Source: Aeromonas encheleia (lineage in GTDB: Bacteria > Pseudomonadota > Gammaproteobacteria > Enterobacterales > Aeromonadaceae). From it: 64,000 nt of DNA. The notes below the pieces were generated by a model. It was not told where the DNA came from. It did not search any database and saw only the letters and a program-made list of their open reading frames with translations. The DNA is taken from NCBI RefSeq assembly GCF_900637545.1, contig NZ_LR134376.1, positions 4,416,001 to 4,480,000 of the forward strand, in the 5' to 3' direction. The position numbers and the translations under genes were made by a program. Every line of letters starts with the position of its first letter. Position 1 is the first letter of the stretch. Positions 57,869-64,000 of this stretch are shown piece by piece.

Positions 57869-57933
57869 GACGTCCCTATCCTTGTGACATCGAGGCCTCA
57901 CATACTACTAAGGCAACCGGGAAATAGATAAAC

Positions 57934-57961
57934 AAAAACCGCGACCTGGGCCGCGGTTTTG
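57934..57961 (-). terminator. Terminator of rho
   Basis: AAAACCGCGGCC / GGTCGCGGTTTT (read leftward) with one mismatch, followed by TTTGTTTA, 26 bp after the rho stop. Confidence 0.85.
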
Positions 57962-57986
57962 GCATTCTTCGACGTCTTCGGCGCAG

Positions 57987-59252
57987 TTACTTCTGCTGAC
58001 GCTTCATGGAATCGAAGAACTCGTCGTTGGTCTTGGTGGCTGCCAGCTTGTCGATCAGGAACTCGATGCTGTCGATCTCGCCCATGGGGTGAATGATCTT
58101 GCGCAGTATCCACATCTTCTGCAGCTCATCCGGCGCGGTCAGCAACTCTTCCTTGCGGGTGCCAGAGCGGGTGATGTCGATGGCCGGGTAGACGCGCTTC
58201 TCGGCGATCTTGCGCGAGAGGTGCAGTTCCATGTTGCCGGTACCCTTGAACTCTTCGTAGATGACTTCATCCATCTTGGAGCCGGTGTCGACCAGCGCGG
58301 TCGCGATGATGGTCAGGCTGCCGCCTTCCTCAACGTTACGGGCGGCGCCGAAGAAACGCTTGGGTCTGTGCAGGGCGTTGGCATCCACACCACCGGTCAG
58401 TACCTTGCCGGATGAGGGGATGACGGTGTTGTAGGCACGGGCCAGACGGGTGATGGAATCCAGCAGGATCACCACGTCCTTCTTGTGCTCGACCAGACGC
58501 TTGGCCTTCTCGATCACCATGTCGGCAACCTGGACGTGACGGGATGCTGGCTCGTCGAAGGTGGAGGCGATCACTTCACCCTTCACCATACGCTGCATCT
58601 CGGTCACTTCTTCCGGACGCTCGTCGATCAGCAGGACGATGAGCTCACAGTCCGGGTGGTTGTAAGCGATGCTCTGGGCGATGTTCTGCAGCAGCATGGT
58701 CTTACCGGCCTTGGGCGGCGCCACGATCAGGCCACGCTGGCCTTTACCGATGGGGGATGCCAGGTCCAGTACGCGCGCGGTGATGTCTTCGGTCGAGCCG
58801 TTGCCCCGCTCCATGCGCAGACGTTCATTGGCATGCAGCGGCGTCAGGTTTTCGAACAGGATCTTGTTGCGGACGTTTTCCGGACGGTCATAGTTGACCT
58901 CGTTGACCTTGAGCAGCGCGAAGTAACGCTCGCCCTCTTTCGGGGGTCGGATCTTGCCGGAAACGGTATCGCCGGTACGCAGGTTGAAGCGACGGATCTG
59001 GCTCGGGGAGACGTAGATGTCGTCCGGGCCGGCCAGATAGGAGCCGTCTGCGCTACGCAGGAAGCCGAAGCCGTCGGTCAGGATTTCCAGCACACCGTCG
59101 CCAAAGATATCCTCACCACCCTTGGCGTGCGCCTTGAGGATCGCGAAGATAATGTCTTTCTTGTGGGCCCGAGCCAGATTTTCTAACCCCATGGATTCGC
59201 CAAGCTTGACCAGCTCGGACACAGGAGTGTTCTTTAATTCAGTCAGATTCAT
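57987..59252 (-). CDS. rho: Transcription termination factor Rho
   Basis: 421-residue hexameric RNA helicase (E. coli 419). N-terminal RNA-binding OB fold ([20 protein letters not shown]), Walker [17 protein letters not shown]-loop/R-loop region and [20 protein letters not shown]. The ~165-bp leader between trxA terminator and rho may carry autoregulation as in E. coli. The rof start at the right edge encodes a Rho inhibitor. Confidence 0.98.
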   Translation of the reverse strand: MNLTELKNTPVSELVKLGESMGLENLARAHKKDIIFAILKAHAKGGEDIFGDGVLEILTDGFGFLRSADGSYLAGPDDIYVSPSQIRRFNLRTGDTVSGKIRPPKEGERYFALLKVNEVNYDRPENVRNKILFENLTPLHANERLRMERGNGSTEDITARVLDLASPIGKGQRGLIVAPPKAGKTMLLQNIAQSIAYNHPDCELIVLLIDERPEEVTEMQRMVKGEVIASTFDEPASRHVQVADMVIEKAKRLVEHKKDVVILLDSITRLARAYNTVIPSSGKVLTGGVDANALHRPKRFFGAARNVEEGGSLTIIATALVDTGSKMDEVIYEEFKGTGNMELHLSRKIAEKRVYPAIDITRSGTRKEELLTAPDELQKMWILRKIIHPMGEIDSIEFLIDKLAATKTNDEFFDSMKRQQK

Positions 59253-59417
59253 AGTGGTGAGAGTCTGTAAGCAAGGATTGAAATGAGGAGACAGTCTGCT
59301 GGATTGATACTAATCGGATTTGACTTGCCAGGCTGTTGTTAAGGAGTCGGGCAAAATGGTTAGCAAACGAACGATAAGCTAGCACCAATCGGGATGAGCG
59401 TCTAGGTGATAAAACAC

Positions 59418-59446
59418 AAGGAGCGCATTATTGCAATGCGCTCCTT
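59418..59446 (-). terminator. Terminator of trxA
   Basis: AAGGAGCGCATT / AATGCGCTCCTT perfect 12-bp stem, ATTGC loop; read leftward followed by GTGTTTTAT. Confidence 0.85.
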
Positions 59447-59454
59447 CTTGATTA

Positions 59455-59781
59455 TTACAGGTTACCGTCCAGGAACTCTTTCAGCTGAGTCTTGGACAGG
59501 GCACCGACCTTGGTCGCTGCCACTTCGCCATTCTTGAACAGCAAGAGGGTCGGGATACCGCGAATGCCATACTTGGGCGGAGTGTCGGCGTTATGATCGA
59601 TGTTCAATTTCGCCACGGTCACGCGACCGGCATATTCTTGGGCGACTTCGTTCAGGATCGGGGCAATCATCTTGCACGGACCGCACCATTCAGCCCAGAA
59701 ATCGACCAGAACGGGGCTGTCGGCTTTGATTACATCGGCCTCGAAGCTGGCATCGCTCAGCTGAACAATCTTGTCACTCAT
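59455..59781 (-). CDS. trxA: Thioredoxin 1
   Basis: 108-residue disulfide reductase with the WCGPC active site ([17 protein letters not shown]) and cis-Pro motif [11 protein letters not shown]. Start at 59781 ([10 protein letters not shown]), two codons inside a slightly longer frame, as in E. coli. Divergent from rhlB across 113 bp. Confidence 0.97.
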   Translation of the reverse strand: MSDKIVQLSDASFEADVIKADSPVLVDFWAEWCGPCKMIAPILNEVAQEYAGRVTVAKLNIDHNADTPPKYGIRGIPTLLLFKNGEVAATKVGALSKTQLKEFLDGNL

Positions 59782-59894
59782 CTCCAACTCCAGTCAGTAA
59801 TTAAGGCTTTATTGATGGATCAACAAAGGCAATAGTTGCCCTATTTGAAATGATCCTGTTTATTATTGCAAGCCTAACCTGATAACCTACCGCC

Positions 59895-61184
59895 ATGAGC
59901 AAAACACACCTTACGACCGAAAAATTCGCCCAAATGGGCCTCGAACCCGAAGTTCTGGCTGGTCTGGAATCAAAGGGATTTCACTATTGCACGCCCATCC
60001 AGGCACTGTCTCTGCCACTGCTGGTAGAAGGCCATGACCTCGCCGGTCAGGCCCAGACGGGAACCGGCAAGACCCTCGCCTTCCTGGCAGCGACCTTCAA
60101 CTATTTGCTGACCCACCCGTTGACCCAGCCGCGCCTGATCAATCAGCCGCGCGCCATCATACTGGCACCTACCCGTGAGCTGGCCGTCCAGATTTACAAC
60201 GACGCTGAAGGCATGTCCGCCTCCACCGGTCTGAAGCTCGGTCTCGCCTATGGCGGCGAAGGCTACGACAAGCAGCTGGCCGTGCTGGAACAGGGTGTCG
60301 ACATCCTGATCGGCACCACGGGTCGCATCATTGACTACTTCAAGTCCAAGGTCATCGATCTTGGCAGCATCCAGGTCGTGGTGCTGGACGAAGCGGATCG
60401 CATGTTCGATCTCGGCTTCATCAAGGACATCCGCTTCCTGTTCCGTCGCATGCCGCCGGCCACCGAGCGCCTGAGCATGCTGTTTTCCGCCACCCTCTCC
60501 CTGCGCGTGCAGGAGCTGGCCTACGAGCACATGAACCACCCGGAACACGTGCAAATCGAACCGGAACAGATGACGGGCGTACGCATCAAGGAGGAGCTGT
60601 TCTACCCCTCCAACGAAGACAAGATGCTGCTGCTGCTCTCCCTGATGGAAGAGGAGTGGCCGGAGAAAGCCATCGTCTTCGCCAACACCAAGCATGTCTG
60701 TGAAGACGTGCATGCGTGGCTGGAGAACGACGGCCACCGGGTCGGCCTGCTGACCGGTGACGTGCCGCAGAAGAAGCGGATGAAGATTCTGGAAGAGTTC
60801 ACCAAGGGAACGCTGGACGTCCTGGTCGCCACCGACGTGGCCGCCCGTGGTCTGCACATCCCGGACGTGACCCACGTCTTCAACTACGACCTGCCCGACG
60901 ATGCCGAAGACTATGTACACCGTATCGGTCGTACCGGTCGTGCCGGCAAGAGCGGTCACTCCATCAGCCTGGCCTGTGAAGACTATGCCTTCAACCTGCC
61001 GGCCATCGAGGAGTACATCCATCACCCCATCCCGGTCAGCAAGTATGATCGCGAGTCGCTGCTGGATGACGTGACCGCCCCGAAACGGGTGTTCCGCAAC
61101 CGCCAGCCGGTGAACCGCAACATGCGGGATCGCCAGGGTGGTGGCAACAGCAACAACCGCCGTCGCCCGCCCCGCAAAAACTAA
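59895..61184 (+). CDS. rhlB: ATP-dependent RNA helicase RhlB
   Basis: 429-residue DEAD-box helicase (E. coli 421), normally a degradosome component. Q motif [15 protein letters not shown], Walker [13 protein letters not shown] box [17 protein letters not shown] motif, and [13 protein letters not shown]-terminal basic tail ([10 protein letters not shown]). Confidence 0.97.
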   Translation: MSKTHLTTEKFAQMGLEPEVLAGLESKGFHYCTPIQALSLPLLVEGHDLAGQAQTGTGKTLAFLAATFNYLLTHPLTQPRLINQPRAIILAPTRELAVQIYNDAEGMSASTGLKLGLAYGGEGYDKQLAVLEQGVDILIGTTGRIIDYFKSKVIDLGSIQVVVLDEADRMFDLGFIKDIRFLFRRMPPATERLSMLFSATLSLRVQELAYEHMNHPEHVQIEPEQMTGVRIKEELFYPSNEDKMLLLLSLMEEEWPEKAIVFANTKHVCEDVHAWLENDGHRVGLLTGDVPQKKRMKILEEFTKGTLDVLVATDVAARGLHIPDVTHVFNYDLPDDAEDYVHRIGRTGRAGKSGHSISLACEDYAFNLPAIEEYIHHPIPVSKYDRESLLDDVTAPKRVFRNRQPVNRNMRDRQGGGNSNNRRRPPRKN

Positions 61185-61198
61185 GGGACCGGGCCCAG

Positions 61199-62689
61199 TT
61201 GCACAACTCGCCGCTCTATGCCGCCATCGACCTCGGCTCCAACAGCTTTCACATGCTGGTGGTGCGCGAGGTCGCCGGTGCCCTGCGCACCGTCACCAAG
61301 GTCAAGCGCAAGGTGCGCCTCGCCGCCGGTCTCGACCCGGAATTTCGTCTCAGCCGCGCCGCCATGGAACGGGGCTGGGACTGCCTGCGGCTGTTCTCCG
61401 AGCAGTTGCAGGACATCCCCTCCGACAACATCCGGGTGGTGGGTACCGCCACCTTGCGGCTTGCCACCAACGTCGACGAGTTCCTGAGCGAAGCCGAGCG
61501 GGTGCTCAACCACAGCATCGAGATCATCTCGGGCGAGGAAGAGGCCAAGACCATCTACGAGGGGGTCTCCTGGACCTCCGCCGGGGAAGGCAACCGACTG
61601 GTGATCGACATCGGCGGTGCCAGCACCGAGCTGGTGATCGGCGAGCACAGCGAGGCGAAGCTGCTCAACAGCCTGCACATGGGCTGCGTCACCTGGCTCA
61701 ACAATCACTTCGGTGACGGCGAGCTGAGCGAGACCCGCTTCAACCAGGCCATCGCCGCCGCCAAGGCGGTGATGGCACCTGTCGCGGAGGATTACCGCGC
61801 CCTGGGCTGGCGTACCTGTGTCGGTGCCTCCGGCACCGTACAGGCGCTGCAGGAGATCATGCTGGCGCAGGGCAAGAGCGAGCGGGTCACCCTGCCGAAA
61901 TTGCAGGAGCTGATGGGTCAGGCCATCGCCTGTGGCCGGCTGGATCGGCTGCAGCTGGAAGGGCTTGCGGCCGAGCGGCTGACCGTGTTCCCCTCCGGCC
62001 TCGCCATCCTGATCGCCATCTTCGAGACTCTGGGCATAGAGAGCATGACGCTCGCGGGCGGGGCGCTGCGGGAGGGTCTGATCTACGGCCTGCTCGGCAA
62101 CAACCACGACTGTGATGCCCGGGATCGCACCGCCGACAGCCTGATCAGCCGCTATCAGCTGGACAAGGAGCACGCCGAGCGGGTGCGCGACACCGCCATC
62201 GAGGCGTTCAACCAGCTGCAACCGGCCTGGCGCCTCTCCAAACGTTACGGGCGCCCGATCCTGCGCTATGCGGCCCTGCTGCACGAGATCGGCCTCTGCA
62301 TCGAGTACAAGAAGGCACCGCAACACGCCGCCTACATCATCGACAACATCGACATGCCGGGCTTCACGCCAGCCCAGAAGAAGCTGTTGTCGGCCCTGCT
62401 GTTCAACCAGCGGGACGAATTCAAGCTGGACACCCTGGAGAAGCAGGGCGCCGTCACCGGCCGCCAGGCGATCCGGCTGGCCCGCATCCTGCGCATCTCG
62501 CTCATCCTCTGCATGCGTCGCACCCAGGGCACTGTGCCCAGCTTCCTGTTGCAGGCCGATGAAGAAGCGCTGACCCTGACCCTGCCCAAAGGCTGGCTGG
62601 ACGAACACTATCTGCGCGCCAGCGAGCTGCGCCTCGAGGTGGAGCGCCAGCAGAAGATGGGCTGGCCCACCCGCCTGCTGGAAGCCTGA
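61199..62689 (+). CDS. gppA: Guanosine-5'-triphosphate,3'-diphosphate pyrophosphatase GppA
   Basis: 496 residues from a TTG at 61199, 14 bp after rhlB; no ATG fits the conserved N terminus (SPLYAAIDLGSNSFHMLVV). Converts pppGpp to ppGpp and hydrolyses polyphosphate. ASKHA-type motifs DLGSNSFHM and VIDIGGASTELV, the C-terminal HD-like domain with LLHEIGLCIEYKKAPQHAAY. The rhlB-gppA order matches E. coli. Confidence 0.94.
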   Translation: MHNSPLYAAIDLGSNSFHMLVVREVAGALRTVTKVKRKVRLAAGLDPEFRLSRAAMERGWDCLRLFSEQLQDIPSDNIRVVGTATLRLATNVDEFLSEAERVLNHSIEIISGEEEAKTIYEGVSWTSAGEGNRLVIDIGGASTELVIGEHSEAKLLNSLHMGCVTWLNNHFGDGELSETRFNQAIAAAKAVMAPVAEDYRALGWRTCVGASGTVQALQEIMLAQGKSERVTLPKLQELMGQAIACGRLDRLQLEGLAAERLTVFPSGLAILIAIFETLGIESMTLAGGALREGLIYGLLGNNHDCDARDRTADSLISRYQLDKEHAERVRDTAIEAFNQLQPAWRLSKRYGRPILRYAALLHEIGLCIEYKKAPQHAAYIIDNIDMPGFTPAQKKLLSALLFNQRDEFKLDTLEKQGAVTGRQAIRLARILRISLILCMRRTQGTVPSFLLQADEEALTLTLPKGWLDEHYLRASELRLEVERQQKMGWPTRLLEA

Positions 62690-62898
62690 TTGGGTTCGCA
62701 CCCAATCAGCCCCCTTTTCACCGCAACGCCGTCGGTTCCGACAATCTCTTTCGCAGCAACACTCGGTGCCATTCAAGGCTCGTAATTGATTTAATTGGCT
62801 TTTTAGCCAAAGCCCCCCTCATCACACAGCGCTCGCCTGCTACCCCATTTCACCATCTCGGCTAGAGTAGAAAGGTCTCTCCAACAGGAATGGAAGCC

Positions 62899-63888
62899 AT
62901 GAAACCCTTAATCTTGATAGGCCTGACCGCACTGCTGACCGCTTGTGGCGGCAATGACAGCGACTCCAACCCGAACCCGCCTCCCGCATCGAACGCCAAG
63001 ATGTCCCTGGCCTTCTCCGATGCGCCGGTCGATTCCGTCCAGAAGGTCTGTATCGCCGTCGCCAATATCAGCATCAATCCCGTCACCGGCAACGAGCTGG
63101 GCTGGAGTACCGCCAGCTTCCTGACCAGTGCCGAGGACGATGGCTGTACCCCACTCGGCCTGCTCATCCCCTCCGACGACAACGGTCACCCGCAGTTTAC
63201 CTACATCGATCTGCTGGCCTACCAGGGATCACACAGCCGCCCACTGCTGGACAGTCAGGACGTGGTCGCCGGTGAATACAGCCAGATGCGGCTGGAGATC
63301 CTGGATGGGACCAAATCAGAAAACCAGTTTGCCGACGGCACCCCCTACTCCTATGTGTTACAGGATGACGGGGTGATCAAGCCGCTGGAAGTGCCCAGTA
63401 ACGAGCTCAAGCTGGACGCCTTCACCATTGCCGCCAACGGCACCAGCGCCTTTACCACCGAGTTCGATCTGCGCCACTCCATGGTGTTGCCAGGTCATGA
63501 AGAGCACTACAAGCTCAAGCCCAGAGGCGTGCGCCTGGTGAACAATACCGAGGTGGCCACCGTCAAGGGCACAGTGGCCAGCGGGCTCTGCGGTGGCGTG
63601 CTGACCGACAAGGCCTTCGTCTACTTCTATGACGGGTTGCGGCTGGACGATAACTATCCGGACATGTCCGACCTCGATAACGGCTTCTATGCCAGCGCCC
63701 CCGTTCTGCCCCAGACCGGAGGAGGCTACGGCTATGAGCTGGGCTTCGTGAACCTCGGCCATTATGACGTCGTGCTGGTCTGCAACGGCGATGCGGATGA
63801 CCCCGAGCTGGCCGGCGATGTGCTGACTCTGGGCATGGTGAAGAAGGACCAGGTCGTGGCCGCACCGACCACGGAACTCAACTTCTGA
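62899..63888 (+). CDS. DUF4382-like lipoprotein
   Basis: 329 residues: lipobox LLTAC (Cys16), low-complexity linker (DSDSNPNPPPASN), then a beta-rich domain starting KMSLAFSDAPVDSVQKVCIA, where LxxSDAPVD is typical of DUF4382, and a C-terminal domain with YGYELGFVNLGHYDVVLVCN of carboxypeptidase-regulatory type. Likely surface or periplasmic; function unknown. An in-frame ATG at 62890 is an alternative start. Confidence 0.82.
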   Translation: MKPLILIGLTALLTACGGNDSDSNPNPPPASNAKMSLAFSDAPVDSVQKVCIAVANISINPVTGNELGWSTASFLTSAEDDGCTPLGLLIPSDDNGHPQFTYIDLLAYQGSHSRPLLDSQDVVAGEYSQMRLEILDGTKSENQFADGTPYSYVLQDDGVIKPLEVPSNELKLDAFTIAANGTSAFTTEFDLRHSMVLPGHEEHYKLKPRGVRLVNNTEVATVKGTVASGLCGGVLTDKAFVYFYDGLRLDDNYPDMSDLDNGFYASAPVLPQTGGGYGYELGFVNLGHYDVVLVCNGDADDPELAGDVLTLGMVKKDQVVAAPTTELNF

Positions 63889-63892
63889 TGAG

Positions 63893-63910
63893 CGGGGCCC
63901 AAGGGCCCCG
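63893..63910 (+). terminator. Short hairpin between lipoprotein gene and rof
   Basis: CGGGGCCC / GGGCCCCG perfect 8-bp stem, AA loop; no long T run, so partial termination at most. Confidence 0.6.
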
Positions 63911-63925
63911 TTGTCGAGGCAACGG

Positions 63926-64000
63926 ATGAAGGATTACCAACCCATCAGCTGTGACCTCTATGACTGGCTCGAGATCGCCGCCCGCTGGCAACTGGCCGTC
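63926..64000 (+). CDS. rof: Rho-binding antiterminator Rof (YaeO), partial at right edge
   Basis: First 25 codons (MKDYQPISCDLYDWLEIAAR...) match the Rof/YaeO N terminus (YQPINCDDYDNLELAC in E. coli). Rof binds Rho and inhibits termination. Truncated by the window end. Confidence 0.8.
   Translation, partial: MKDYQPISCDLYDWLEIAARWQLAV

Overview
The window is a chromosomal segment of a high-GC gammaproteobacterium, almost certainly Aeromonas. The gene order pepQ-yigZ-trkH / fadBA, glyQS, ubiD-fre, rho-trxA / rhlB-gppA and norVW / norR is of the enteric/Aeromonas type. A full tryptophanase operon, an AexT/AexU-type type III effector and a Pla-type 805-residue lipase point to Aeromonas specifically; the species is left open.

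Region by region. 1-9 kb: core metabolism (partial trkH, yigZ, pepQ, acetoacetyl-CoA synthetase, fadBA). 9.2-12.7 kb: a two-component system followed by an orphan sugar-binding protein. 12.7-16.4 kb: small genes (tusA, a RidA-family gene, an OmpA-type lipoprotein, three paralogous small secreted proteins, tag). 16.6-19.6 kb: glyQS. 19.7-21.2 kb: an AT-rich two-gene insert of unknown function. 21.2-22.9 kb: palindromic repeats bracketing a kinase-like remnant and an EamA transporter. 23-28.7 kb: an accessory segment with an intact and a truncated copy of a DM13 gene as direct repeats, and between them a RelE-like gene, an AexU-like effector with divergent chaperone, a permease pseudogene and an IS2-like element with a 5-bp target duplication. 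29-35.8 kb: a regulator/ACT pair, two aromatic amino-acid permeases, tnaA, and an unannotated tnaC leader peptide. 35.8-41.9 kb: nitric oxide detoxification (norVW, a YeaR-like gene, a polyferredoxin gene, divergent norR with three GT-N7-AC sites and a sigma-54 promoter). 42-49.8 kb: LacI-type regulator, livK-H-M-G-F, AraC regulator and LysE exporter. 50-54 kb: glpE, glpG with a triplicated 3' end, secreted lipase. 54-64 kb: ubiK, fre, ubiD, a secreted helical protein, rho, trxA, rhlB, gppA, a DUF4382-like lipoprotein and the start of rof.

The least expected signal is a recurrent rearrangement. At two operon junctions (response regulator/kinase and livH/livM) a tandem duplication of the overlapping stop/start has produced a chimeric micro-ORF, 26 and 32 codons long, that starts like the downstream gene and ends like the upstream gene and overlaps both neighbours, so translational coupling is kept. 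A third tandem duplication (114-bp period, three copies) extends the 3' end of glpG.
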